Of a stretch of DNA of 47,005 nt, positions 1 to 6,607 are shown in pieces. Location: positions 1 through 47,005 of the IMG/VR virus record IMGVR_UViG_3300046488_000035; one strand, written 5' to 3'. The position numbers were made by a program, and so were the translations under genes. Within the stretch, counting starts at the first letter, position 1. Every line of letters starts with the position of its first letter. Source of the stretch: a virus. Below the pieces are notes generated by a model. The model was not told the origin of the DNA, did no database searches, and saw nothing but the letters and a program-made list of their open reading frames with translations.

Positions 1-127
1 TTGCCTTGTTTATTGAACTGAGTCAGTGAAGCTTGTCCTTGCCCACCGATTGTTGTCTTGATGCCATAGCCATACTCTGAGTCGTATCCAACGAAACCAC
101 TAGCTATACCACACAAGAATGAGTCGT
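1..127. repeat. Terminal overlap of circular genome (left copy)
   Basis: These 127 bases are identical to 46879-47005. An exact short overlap whose two ends join one reading frame (the portal gene) in phase is the signature of a circular or circularly permuted molecule assembled as a linear contig. A true packaged terminal repeat of exactly this length cannot be excluded, but it would lie inside the portal coding sequence, which is unlikely. Confidence 0.93.
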
Positions 128-494
128 TTATCATCTTCTTGATTTGATACTTTACACCTGTTTCAAGAAGCATCCACCTATCCAAGTCCTCCACAAGCCT
201 CGCGTGCAGTTCAAACTCAAGCCCTGGTTTGGTGGGAGTGATGACGACTGATGGGTTACGAAAGTATACCTGAGGTACGATAGAACGTAGGATAGAGAAC
301 ACCAGGTTGACCGGTAAGGTGCCATCCGGATACTCATGCCGATAGTATGCCTTGTACTGCTGCCACATCTGGCTCTTGGCGTACTTGCGTTGGAACCTCA
401 GTCCGTTCAGAACTGCCGACTTGTACCAGGTCAAGTCTCGTTCAACCTTAGATACATTGCTAACAGAATCCCCTACAGCATTATCCATAGGCAT
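1..494 (-). CDS. Portal protein, N-terminal part (continues at 47005)
   Basis: This is the 5' part of the portal gene, which is cut by the contig ends. From ATG 492-494, preceded by AAGGGGAAG, the frame is open to base 1 and continues in phase at 46878 down to 45606. The joined protein is 588 residues and begins MPMDNAVGDSVSNVSKVERD. The length, the N-terminal pattern (helical start, then a conserved NPSVVITPTK-type strand) and the position just upstream of the scaffold and capsid genes fit a podovirus-type portal, the dodecameric ring at the packaging vertex. The gene before it (498-575) ends 3 bases upstream, so the two are probably coupled. The family call is by similarity of pattern and context. 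Confidence 0.8.
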   Translation of the reverse strand, partial: MPMDNAVGDSVSNVSKVERDLTWYKSAVLNGLRFQRKYAKSQMWQQYKAYYRHEYPDGTLPVNLVFSILRSIVPQVYFRNPSVVITPTKPGLEFELHARLVEDLDRWMLLETGVKYQIKKMINDSFLCGIASGFVGYDSEYGYGIKTTIGGQGQASLTQFNKQG

Positions 495-497
495 GAT

Positions 498-575
498 TTA
501 CTTCCCCTTTTTCTTACCCTTTGATACTATTAAAGCTTTTATCTTAGCAGCGTTTCCTTTATTTGCACAAGCCAT
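498..575 (-). CDS. 25-residue basic peptide
   Basis: ATG at 573-575 follows a near-perfect AAGGAGATAATAAT ribosome-binding site, and the frame ends at TAA 498-500. The product MACANKGNAAKIKALIVSKG continues KKKGK, giving a 25-residue, strongly basic peptide with no acidic residues. It sits between the 99-residue head-region gene and the portal, in the same direction. The function is unknown. A nucleic-acid-binding or head-associated role is only a guess from its charge. Confidence 0.6.
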   Translation of the reverse strand: MACANKGNAAKIKALIVSKGKKKGK

Positions 576-587
576 ATTATTATCTCC

Positions 588-887
588 TTATAATAGTGTG
601 AACAGCACAACATGGTTATAAGCTGTACCTGTACAAGTAACATTTATACCACCAGCGCATACCACAGGAACAACAGGACCGTCATTTGCTACTCCACCAG
701 AAGTTAATGAAACTAGCGCAAATACCGGATTAGAAGTATTTGTTCCAGAGTATACAACAATTTTACCTGCCGTAGCCGTAGCACCTGCTATTGCAACTAC
801 ACCACAAAACAATGCGTCTTGAGTAGCAATTGTTCTTGCTGCAGCTGTCGCATACGATGACGGAACACATGCATCAAACTTTGCCAT
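588..887 (-). CDS. Small virion-like protein, Ala/Gly/Val/Thr rich
   Basis: A 99-residue protein beginning MAKFDACVPSSYATAAARTI. The start at 887 is chosen because GGAGGGAAATAAA lies directly in front of it; the longer in-frame start at 902 would put the ribosome-binding site inside the gene. The composition is low in charge and rich in small and beta-branched residues (segments such as CGVVAIAGATATAGKIVVYS), typical of beta-sandwich decoration or head-fibre proteins. It lies between lysozyme and portal in the leftward structural operon. No specific family is recognised. Confidence 0.65.
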   Translation of the reverse strand: MAKFDACVPSSYATAAARTIATQDALFCGVVAIAGATATAGKIVVYSGTNTSNPVFALVSLTSGGVANDGPVVPVVCAGGINVTCTGTAYNHVVLFTLL

Positions 888-888
888 T

Positions 889-1434
889 TTATTTCCCTCC
901 AAATTTAAGGACGTGATGCTTTGCCCTATTTCCTGTTTGTTTATACCAATCGCTGTTCTTCATCTCGGCAGCGGCACGTTGGTTGTCTCCTGAGTCAAGT
1001 GCCTTCCTTAGCTCTTTGAATGTGGATAGCGTAGGCAATCCCATGTTATATGCCATATCAACCAAGATAGCCTGCCTTTCCGGGTTAAGCTTCATAAAAT
1101 TATCAGCACCTGCATAAGTGAATGCCTCTCGTGCTGCTTGATTGTAACGAGCCATGAATATCTTGTCAGCTTCAGGCTTGGATAGCGCCCGTGCCCCTGC
1201 TATCACATCAGTCGGCACCATCTTACGCATATTCGGGTCATTCAAGTTGAAACCATACCCGATAGATGGGTTACCTTTAGTATCCGTGTACACCCTATCC
1301 CGAAACCCCTCGAATTGTTTGGTTTGAGGTATACCCTCGTCATAGTATTTCCGAGGTGTCTCAATTTCTCCCATATTCGGGCCTCCAAGCCCTGCGTTGA
1401 GCGTCAAAAGGAAGCCCAGCCATGCCACCAGCAT
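889..1434 (-). CDS. Endolysin, T4-type lysozyme (GH24-like), with N-terminal hydrophobic segment
   Basis: A 181-residue muramidase that cleaves the peptidoglycan glycan strands at lysis. The catalytic arrangement is E42 (in FEGFRD), D51 and then S57 in the GNPSIGYG loop. This matches the E-x8-D-x5-T triad of T4 lysozyme with Thr replaced by Ser. Residues 1-18 (MLVAWLGFLLTLNAGLGG) form a hydrophobic signal or signal-anchor segment preceded by AAAAGGAGTTGAAAAAGA. A second start, ATG 1372-1374 (MGEIETPRKY), has its own strong site, TTGGAGGCCCGAAT, and would give a 161-residue form without the anchor. The 5' end overlaps the terminase gene by 74 bases. The family call is firm; use of two starts is inferred. 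Confidence 0.9.
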   Translation of the reverse strand: MLVAWLGFLLTLNAGLGGPNMGEIETPRKYYDEGIPQTKQFEGFRDRVYTDTKGNPSIGYGFNLNDPNMRKMVPTDVIAGARALSKPEADKIFMARYNQAAREAFTYAGADNFMKLNPERQAILVDMAYNMGLPTLSTFKELRKALDSGDNQRAAAEMKNSDWYKQTGNRAKHHVLKFGGK

Positions 1435-2953
1435 TCTTTTTCAACTCCTTTTCGATTTCTTCCATTGAAAAAGGGTTCACATAAGCTTTGACGGGGGCAG
1501 CCATGGGAACTTTTGCTACTCTTATCAAATACCCCATACAGTCAAGGATGTCCACCGTCCTGGAATGGGGATAAAACTCCAATTCCTCTAAAAGAGTCCC
1601 CATAGAAGAGAGCACATGTAGAAAACCATTACTAACGACAGGCTCAAGAGCGCGTATCCTAAGATTCTTAGCATCTTTTCTTCCATCATAAGGCAATTTC
1701 TCCTGAATGAAGGCTTCCCCGGTCTCTTCCATCTGCTGACGGGAGAAGAATCGTATCGCTCTTTGATATTGTATCTCTTCTATCCATATTCTAGAGTGAA
1801 ATACGCGTGAATGCACCTTAAACACGTCGATGACCTCACTTGGATTCATGCGCCGAGCATCCAAACGACCTATCCAGACGTGGTGTTTCGAATCTACTGC
1901 CCCCGTCAGGACGACGTTGCGTGCAGTTCCCTTAGAATCCCCCCATCCTGCTAAGTCAACGATGGTTGCGTACTCCAAATCCGACGGGTATTCATTGAGG
2001 GAGCTGTGTATGATGACATCTTCCTTCTTAAACACGATATCTTCTGTTGCACGAGGCCGGTTGAGGTACTGGGTCTCGAAAATCCGCATCCCTTGCGCAT
2101 GACAGATGGTTTCAAGAGTCTCTTTATCGTACCTCTCAGGCCATAAGCACTGGGAATTATCCATAACGGGCCACTGAGCATCCCTGGTTGCAGCAAACTC
2201 CATGCACTGATACTGCTTCTCGAACTTGCGGATGTAGTTTATCATGTCCTGAGGAGCCCATCGAGTGCCTGTGTTATCGATACAACCCGATTTCGGATTA
2301 GCAAGAAGCGAGAACGACAGCTTATGCCATCCGATAGCATTATCGATGTCCTCTTGTGAAGGCATCAGCTCCTGTCCCGTAAAATCATCCTTGCGCGCGT
2401 ACACCAAATCGTCCTCAAGTATGTGGTCAAAGTGCTGAGAAATAACAGAGCCACCGACGCCTACTGCTGTATAGGTACCTTCGGTGGCGTTTATCGCACG
2501 CACGACCTCTGCAACGTGGTCAGACCATCGTGTCTTATTGAAATCCGGTATCAACTCAGGGAATGCCGCCTGCAACCTCTCGTTATGCATCCACTCCTGC
2601 TTTATCTTGAACACCATCTTTGCTGCGTTGTCGATGACGTTCGATGCAATCAGGATACGCACGTTGCAACCCTTGTATGGGAATATGTCTTTATACAAGC
2701 CGTCCTCATCGGGGAGTGTTAGCCATATGGCCTTGCCGACCGTGAGTACCCAGGTTTTGAACCATGAGCGAGGAACTGTAGCTTGCCTAAACCTTCCGAA
2801 CTTCGGGTGCGTCGTGAAATAACAAAGATGCCCATGAACATGCGGCACCATATCTTTATACCCAAGGACCTCTTTACAAAGATAGTACAAGCTTCGTTGA
2901 CAAAGCTTTCTGTCCAGAGCAACCTGTTCCTTGGACAGCCCTACACTACTCAT
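1361..2953 (-). CDS. terL: Terminase large subunit
   Basis: A 530-residue DNA-packaging motor. The N-terminal ATPase has a deviant Walker A, PRSWFKT at residues 61-67 (the PRG-x-FKT type common in phage terminases), and a Walker B/catalytic acid segment HILEDD ending at residue 182. The C-terminal RNase H-like nuclease begins with a TIVDLAGWGD strand near residue 333. The gene starts at ATG 2953, overlapping the small-subunit stop as ATGA. Near its 3' end the GC-rich dispersed motif (1489-1502) is translated as MAAPVKA just before the C-terminal tail. Translocation and cleavage of concatemers are the expected roles. Confidence 0.93.
   Translation of the reverse strand: MSSVGLSKEQVALDRKLCQRSLYYLCKEVLGYKDMVPHVHGHLCYFTTHPKFGRFRQATVPRSWFKTWVLTVGKAIWLTLPDEDGLYKDIFPYKGCNVRILIASNVIDNAAKMVFKIKQEWMHNERLQAAFPELIPDFNKTRWSDHVAEVVRAINATEGTYTAVGVGGSVISQHFDHILEDDLVYARKDDFTGQELMPSQEDIDNAIGWHKLSFSLLANPKSGCIDNTGTRWAPQDMINYIRKFEKQYQCMEFAATRDAQWPVMDNSQCLWPERYDKETLETICHAQGMRIFETQYLNRPRATEDIVFKKEDVIIHSSLNEYPSDLEYATIVDLAGWGDSKGTARNVVLTGAVDSKHHVWIGRLDARRMNPSEVIDVFKVHSRVFHSRIWIEEIQYQRAIRFFSRQQMEETGEAFIQEKLPYDGRKDAKNLRIRALEPVVSNGFLHVLSSMGTLLEELEFYPHSRTVDILDCMGYLIRVAKVPMAAPVKAYVNPFSMEEIEKELKKNAGGMAGLPFDAQRRAWRPEYGRN
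1489..1502 (+). repeat. Dispersed GC-rich motif, copy 1 (inside terL)
   Basis: TGACGGGGGCAGCC preceded by ATAAGCTT, an almost full match to the 22-base consensus. Read on the coding strand it gives AAPVK in the terminase C-terminal region. Confidence 0.85.
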
Positions 2954-3504
2954 GCAACCTCAGCAGCACCCGTCTTGACGGGGGCAGCTACAGGAACCGA
3001 TGCTTCAATTGGTACGGGGGCAGCATCGATGGGAGCAGTCTGGTCGATTTGTTTTATTAGGAAATCACTTCCCAATGTTGCCAGTGTCCCCTCAATATTT
3101 TGTATCTCTTTCATTACAGACAAAGATGAAGCAATCTCCTCAGGTGTGAACTGTCTCGTGCGAGTCTCCACAACCTCAACAGGTTTCATACCGCACTGAT
3201 AAAGTATCTCTTTTGCTGCATCAAACCTCAATCTCTCCTCAGGCTTACCTTGCTTCATCAGCCTTATGATCTGCCCTGCTGCCTCGACGAGCCTTCCTTC
3301 CAGCGCCTTGCGAGCTGTCTCGACGCTATTTTTAACCACCTCGTCGTGGTGTTCCTGAAATTTAGTCGTGCGTATGATATTGCGTACCTTATCCACTCCG
3401 AACTTAGTCTGCTTCATTATCTCAGCAACCGATGCCCCCTCGATGTGCATCTTAAACACCACCTGGTGAGCCGCAGACCACCCCTTCTTGTACCTTCCCC
3501 CCAT
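2950..3504 (-). CDS. terS: Terminase small subunit
   Basis: A 184-residue protein. The start at 3504 (MGGRYKKGW) is preferred over 3510 because AAGGAG stands six bases in front of it. Residues about 10-55 form a helix-turn-helix (segment VAEIMKQTKFGVDKVRNIIR) for recognising the packaging site, followed by a helical oligomerisation region. Position directly before terL, with an ATGA overlap, supports the call. The C-terminal tail is proline/alanine rich and holds two copies of the dispersed GC-rich motif (AAPVK and DAAPVP), so this tail looks like inserted or drifting sequence. It is the first gene of the leftward operon, just behind the promoter at 3593-3620. Confidence 0.85.
   Translation of the reverse strand: MGGRYKKGWSAAHQVVFKMHIEGASVAEIMKQTKFGVDKVRNIIRTTKFQEHHDEVVKNSVETARKALEGRLVEAAGQIIRLMKQGKPEERLRFDAAKEILYQCGMKPVEVVETRTRQFTPEEIASSLSVMKEIQNIEGTLATLGSDFLIKQIDQTAPIDAAPVPIEASVPVAAPVKTGAAEVA
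2976..2988 (+). repeat. Dispersed GC-rich motif, copy 2 (inside terS)
   Basis: TGACGGGGGCAGC; on the coding strand it is translated VAAPVKT near the C terminus of the small terminase. Confidence 0.85.
3013..3024 (+). repeat. Dispersed GC-rich motif, copy 3 (inside terS)
   Basis: TACGGGGGCAGC, one mismatch from the core, 37 bases from copy 2 in the same orientation. It is translated DAAPVP. Confidence 0.7.
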
Positions 3505-3515
3505 CACCATCTCCT

Positions 3516-3820
3516 TGTGGATAACCTGTGTACAACCTGTTAATAACCTGTGGATAAGTTGTGGATAAGTTGTGTATAACTTTCTTACCTCAAGTATACC
3601 ATAGGTTTGCGAATTGTCAAGGTTATATTAGCTAATTCTATAAGTCATTGCTACACAATAAGTTAGATAAGTCAAAGCTAAAAATGGGTAGCGTAAATTT
3701 CTGTATCTAGCCAAAACTACCCAGGCCCCCCCAGGGGGGAAATGAGTTATCCACAGACTTATGCACAGGTTATCCACAGAGTTATTAACAGGTCAATAGT
3801 TATCCACAGGGTTATGCACA
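3516..3820. other. Replication-origin-like region with two arrays of DnaA boxes
   Basis: Two clusters of the DnaA box TTATCCACA (or a one-base variant) face each other. On the minus strand they are at 3516-3524, 3549-3557, 3560-3568 and 3571-3579 (TTATACACA), the last three spaced by exactly 11 bases. On the plus strand they are at 3747-3755, 3759-3767 (TTATGCACA), 3770-3778, 3800-3808 and 3812-3820 (TTATGCACA), with a weaker TTATTAACA at 3782. Between them lies about 165 bases of mostly AT-rich DNA. The region separates the two divergent transcription units. This is the classic form of a DnaA-dependent origin and suggests that the phage recruits host DnaA. Confidence 0.85.
3593..3620 (-). 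promoter_or_regulatory. Sigma70-type promoter for the leftward structural operon
   Basis: On the minus strand TTGACA (3620-3615) is followed after 16 bases by TATACT (3598-3593). Transcription would start near 3586 and run through the minus-strand DnaA boxes into the small terminase gene. Its placement between the two DnaA arrays means DnaA binding could affect it. Confidence 0.75.
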
Positions 3821-3857
3821 GGCTAGCTAGTATGTGCTTGGATATGTGCTTATGTGC

Positions 3858-3918
3858 TTGCGTATCAATGGCTTATGTAGTATGATACGGTTATACTAGC
3901 TTATGATACGGTTATACT
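3858..3918 (+). promoter_or_regulatory. Candidate rightward promoter with tandem 17-base repeat
   Basis: TTGCGT (3858-3863), 17 bases, then TATGAT (3881-3886) forms a plausible sigma70 promoter towards the early genes. The segment TATGATACGGTTATACT at 3881-3897 is repeated exactly at 3902-3918, a 21-base period, so it could be an operator or iteron. Three copies of TATGTGCTT (3831, 3843, 3851) lie just upstream. Confidence 0.5.
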
Positions 3919-4396
3919 CAAAGCTGTAGAGGTTGCGTGTCCGGCGTGTATGCTTGAAAAGTGGCTGAAAAGTGGCTTGGCGTGTATTGTGTCAATGCCC
4001 GTTTTTGCGGTTTGCGAGGCTATCCCTGACGCGCAAGGGCTGTCAGGCAGGGCAAGGGCTGTCTGGTGTGCAAGCGTGGCGCAAATGGGCATTGCTTGCC
4101 TTGTGGCAGGGTTTAGCCTTGTGGCTTGGTGTTCAATCGGCGCGGAAATGGTTTTGGGGCATACCTCAAAATTTATTTTCTCGTCGGTAGACACGCTTTT
4201 AGGGTATTGACAAAATACGAGGGTATGACTCGTCGCTGGTCTTGTGGTTTTGTGGTGTTTTGTCGTCGGGGGCGTGGTTTGTGGTATGATACGAGGGTAG
4301 ACAGAAGATGCTCTTTGACAACTTTGGTCCGTCGTGGTCCGTCGGTGCGGGGTTTACGCGCTTGCGCGGTCTATGCGGTCAATAATGGGGTGCGAG
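3919..4396. other. Repeat-rich stretch without a confident gene
   Basis: This stretch of about 480 bases is G- and T-rich on the plus strand and unlike its neighbours. It contains several short direct repeats: TGAAAAGTGGCT twice near 3955, GCAAGGGCTGTC at 4033-4044 and 4052-4063, TACGAGGGTA at 4216-4225 and 4290-4299, and GGTCCGTCG at 4326-4334 and 4336-4344. Open frames exist (for example 3950-4210, 86 codons, hydrophobic), but none has a ribosome-binding site and frames overlap on both strands. It is best read as part of the origin/control region; a small membrane protein at 3950-4210 is a weak alternative. Confidence 0.5.
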
Positions 4397-4594
4397 ATGA
4401 CAAAGCACAAGGTAATATCTGATGATGATATTAGAATACTGCAAGCGTTTAGCAGAGCATGCCAGGAAGAGCAATGGGTTAGAGGTGAAGCGCGTATCCA
4501 TAACATGGTGTATTTGATTGACTTGAAAGAACAGCTTTGCAAGCGTGGACTTGCAGAGTTTGCAGGTAGTGTATCATCATCAACGGGGGTGTAA
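4397..4594 (+). CDS. Small early protein, unknown
   Basis: A 65-residue protein, MTKHKVISDDDIRILQAFSR at the start. The internal ATG at 4397 is preferred because the upstream codons (from 4334) come from the repeat-rich control region; GGGGTGCGAG is a modest ribosome-binding site. It is mostly helical and charged, without cysteine motif, signal or membrane segment. It is the first gene right of the origin and is followed after one base by the next gene. No family is recognised. Confidence 0.55.
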   Translation: MTKHKVISDDDIRILQAFSRACQEEQWVRGEARIHNMVYLIDLKEQLCKRGLAEFAGSVSSSTGV

Positions 4595-4595
4595 A

Positions 4596-4862
4596 GTGTT
4601 GAAAGTCAATGCGGTTGATTTAAAAGGGTTCAAGCTGGTTTTGCAAAATGGCAAGGAAATCTATACGCTGGCAACGCTGGATAGCGTAGTACCAACAGAC
4701 GCGAAAAACGGCTTGAAATTGCATCTTGTTGCTGGTAGCAAGTGGGCTGGCGATATGGTAGCAGACTTGCCAGACGGCAGGGTTTTAATGCTCAAAGGCT
4801 CATTGTACAGCCGTACATCGGCAAGCGTAACGCCTGACGGCAAGGTTGGTGCGATAGGCTAA
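4596..4862 (+). CDS. Small beta-rich protein, unknown
   Basis: An 88-residue protein starting at GTG 4596 (VLKVNAVDLKGFKLVLQNGK), two bases after the previous stop and behind GGGGGTGT. The pattern of short beta strands (LVLQNGKEIYTLATLDSV, then GLKLHLVAGSKWAG and GRVLMLKGSLY) resembles small beta-barrel or DUF2442-like proteins, but I cannot assign it. A terminator follows 13 bases after the stop, so genes 4397-4862 form their own short transcription unit. Confidence 0.55.
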   Translation: MLKVNAVDLKGFKLVLQNGKEIYTLATLDSVVPTDAKNGLKLHLVAGSKWAGDMVADLPDGRVLMLKGSLYSRTSASVTPDGKVGAIG

Positions 4863-4875
4863 ACGATTGAAATGG

Positions 4876-4914
4876 GGCAGGTTATAGAGATATGACCTGC
4901 CTCTTTTCTTTTAT
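4876..4914 (+). terminator. Rho-independent terminator
   Basis: An 11-bp stem (GGCAGGTTATA / TATGACCTGCC, one U-G pair) with a GAGA loop at 4876-4901 is followed by TCTTTTCTTTTAT. It closes the first short rightward unit. Confidence 0.85.
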
Positions 4915-5000
4915 ACTACTGATATATTGGCTTATTTGATTATATAAACATACATTATACAAGTTCAATGCTAATAACATATAAACATAAGGAGAGTGAG

Positions 5001-5174
5001 ATGACTAAAAAGGATTATATTGCAATAGCTAATATTATATCCAATACCAGAAATGCATATAATAGTACAGAAGTAAGTGAAGCATTTGATACATTAGTCA
5101 ATGAGCTAATAGCATATATGCAAGATGATAATGATAGATTCAATAGGGATAAGTTTTATGTAGCTAGTAGATAA
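5001..5174 (+). CDS. Small phage protein, unknown
   Basis: A 57-residue protein, MTKKDYIAIANIISNTRNAY at the start. The start at 5001 is set by ATAAGGAGAGTGAG directly before it. The composition and pattern (a short helix-turn-helix-like layout ending in DRFNRDKFYVASR) match a group of small proteins seen in many phages whose role is not known. It begins the AT-rich cluster that carries the ubiquitin-like genes. Confidence 0.6.
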   Translation: MTKKDYIAIANIISNTRNAYNSTEVSEAFDTLVNELIAYMQDDNDRFNRDKFYVASR

Positions 5175-5178
5175 GCAT

Positions 5179-5225
5179 ATGTAGCAGTATAAGCATATGC
5201 TACATAAGGAGGTGTGTATATGTGA
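5179..5225 (+). promoter_or_regulatory. Leader hairpin followed by strong SD and start-stop codon pair
   Basis: ATGTAGCA (5179-5186) pairs with TGCTACAT (5198-5205). Immediately after it comes AAGGAGG (5206-5212), a consensus Shine-Dalgarno sequence. At the right distance stands ATG TGA (5220-5225), a start directly followed by a stop. A ten-codon alternative (MIAVWGGTAL from 5227) is possible. This may be a ribosome-loading or standby site in front of the Ubl gene. Confidence 0.4.
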
Positions 5226-5293
5226 TATGATAGCAGTATGGGGTGGAACAGCATTGTAGTATAACAATAGTAGCATAACATAAGGAGTGGTAC

Positions 5294-5503
5294 ATGATAG
5301 TTAAAATAGCACCGCTTGGTGAGAGGGTAGTTGAAGTAAATGTTGAAGCTGGAGTATCAATAGCTGATATATTAGCTATAGCAGAAGTTGATGTTAATGG
5401 TCGTAGCATAAGGTTGAACAATGTAGAGGTTGATGAGAGTGGTACTGTTAGTGCTGAAGGCTCAATCATTACATTGGTACAGAAGATGAAGGGTGGAAGG
5501 TAA
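5294..5503 (+). CDS. Ubiquitin-like beta-grasp protein with C-terminal GGR
   Basis: A 69-residue protein (MIVKIAPLGERVVEVNVEAG at the start) with the size and strand/helix order of the ThiS/MoaD/ubiquitin fold. Two N-terminal strands, a helix (VSIADILAIA), the strand DVNGRSIRLNN, and the final strand IITLVQKMKGGR can be seen. The end Gly-Gly-Arg is the key point. After removal of Arg, for example by the JAB peptidase encoded 1.1 kb downstream, the exposed Gly-Gly could be adenylated by the E1 protein (7496-8158) and passed to the E2-like protein (5598-6590). ATAAGGAG precedes the start. A sulfur-carrier role (ThiS/CysO-like) is the alternative, but the E2-like neighbour favours protein conjugation. 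Confidence 0.8.
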   Translation: MIVKIAPLGERVVEVNVEAGVSIADILAIAEVDVNGRSIRLNNVEVDESGTVSAEGSIITLVQKMKGGR

Positions 5504-5517
5504 GATACAATGATAAT

Positions 5518-5574
5518 AGCAGGTGGTAGTGTAGGTAGGCGGATAAGGCATATGCACCTATGCTATCACCTGCT
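5518..5574 (+). promoter_or_regulatory. 18-bp intercistronic RNA hairpin between Ubl and E2 genes
   Basis: The arm 5518-5535 pairs with 5557-5574 over 18 bp. At the DNA level three positions mismatch, but in RNA all three become G-U pairs. The loop is 21 bases. It lies 14 bases after the Ubl stop and 23 bases before the E2 start. There is no following T-run, so it looks like an RNA-stability or processing element rather than a terminator. Confidence 0.55.
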
Positions 5575-5597
5575 GTATCAAACAAGGGAGTGGGTAG

Positions 5598-6590
5598 ATG
5601 ACTGTTGAAGAGTTAGATAAGATGTATAAGGGTAAGTTAGTAGAGTTGATTGGTGCTTCATATGGTTGGGGTAGTACTTCAGTTGGGGATAAGTTGACAG
5701 TAAGTCATGTAGATATGAGTGGTAACTTATGTTTGATAGATGTTAGATGGGATTATGGTACATTAGTATTTGCACCTAAAGACGTAAAGATAGTAGATGG
5801 TAAGATAGGTATAGTATCAAATGAGAAGGTAGAGAGGTATATTGAGTTCTTTAGTAAACGTACACAGTTGTGGGTGGGTAAGAGAGAGCAATTGATAAAT
5901 GATATAAAAACACACGAGAATGCACTGTATACAATAGCTGAAGAGATGAGTTCAGTAAATACATTGATTAAATCAGCTATTGGTAAGCAATCAAGCATGG
6001 ATAGACAGAAGATATATAATCTGTTTGAGGGTATTAAACTCAAGTATAGTGATATAAGGTTTGCTGGTTGTGCTATCATTGCTACTACATCACCTATTAA
6101 GATGGTGTTCAAGGATAACAATGATAAGACAGTTGAGGTGGATATGGGAGTGTATGAGATTACACTTGATATAACCAAAGGTATGACATTTGCACATGTA
6201 GAGGGTGGATACAAGAGGGATTGTAGTGAGATACATCCGCATATACCAAGTAATGGTAAGCCTTGTTGGGGTACATGGAGTAAGGATATATGCAAGTGTC
6301 ATGGAGAGCAGGATTATATTGGTGAGTTGAGATTAGCACATGAGTTTCTATCTACTTGTGATAGTGGTGGGTGGTATATAAGTGGATATGCATTTGCGAA
6401 GGATAATGGGGATAGGTGTAGGGATTGTTGGGAGTTGGATTATGTATGCGATTGTGATAGATGCAGTAATTGTGATAGACCAACAGATGATTGTGCTTGT
6501 CATGTATGCCCTGATACAGATGAGAGATTCAGTGATGATTCATATTGCAATGGTTGCTCAAGCTATACAGAAGATGGTTGTAATTACTAA
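5598..6590 (+). CDS. E2-like (UBC-fold) conjugating protein with Cys-rich, RING-like C terminus
   Basis: A 330-residue protein. Residues 1-65 look like a small SH3/KOW-type barrel and 75-145 are helical. Residues about 150-260 hold the E2 signature: strands VYEITLDITKG, then H213-P-H-I-P-S-N-G-K-P-C223-W. This has the same spacing as the HPN-I-x-SNG-xx-C active site of eukaryotic ubiquitin-conjugating enzymes, so C223 is the predicted thioester cysteine. A helix (GELRLAHEFL) follows, as in the UBC fold. Residues 274-328 contain 12 cysteines (CxxC pairs at 274/277, 289/292, 301/304, 317/320), which could bind zinc like a RING or other treble clef. The N-terminal SD is AAGGGAG. It would accept Ubl from the E1 and attach it to targets; the E3-like role of the tail is inferred. 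Confidence 0.75.
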   Translation: MTVEELDKMYKGKLVELIGASYGWGSTSVGDKLTVSHVDMSGNLCLIDVRWDYGTLVFAPKDVKIVDGKIGIVSNEKVERYIEFFSKRTQLWVGKREQLINDIKTHENALYTIAEEMSSVNTLIKSAIGKQSSMDRQKIYNLFEGIKLKYSDIRFAGCAIIATTSPIKMVFKDNNDKTVEVDMGVYEITLDITKGMTFAHVEGGYKRDCSEIHPHIPSNGKPCWGTWSKDICKCHGEQDYIGELRLAHEFLSTCDSGGWYISGYAFAKDNGDRCRDCWELDYVCDCDRCSNCDRPTDDCACHVCPDTDERFSDDSYCNGCSSYTEDGCNY

Positions 6591-6607
6591 ACATAAGGGG
6601 GTGGTAA

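Noticed and set aside
3901-4210. Overlapping frames 3950-4210, 3972-4190 (plus) and 3901-4194 (minus)
   Set aside because: All overlap one another in a repeat-rich stretch with no ribosome-binding site. The long frames on several strands come from its base composition.
5753-6302. Minus-strand frames 5753-6295 and 6090-6302
   Set aside because: They are shadows of the E2-like gene; Leu/Ser/Ile-rich translations of AT-rich antisense DNA without start signals.
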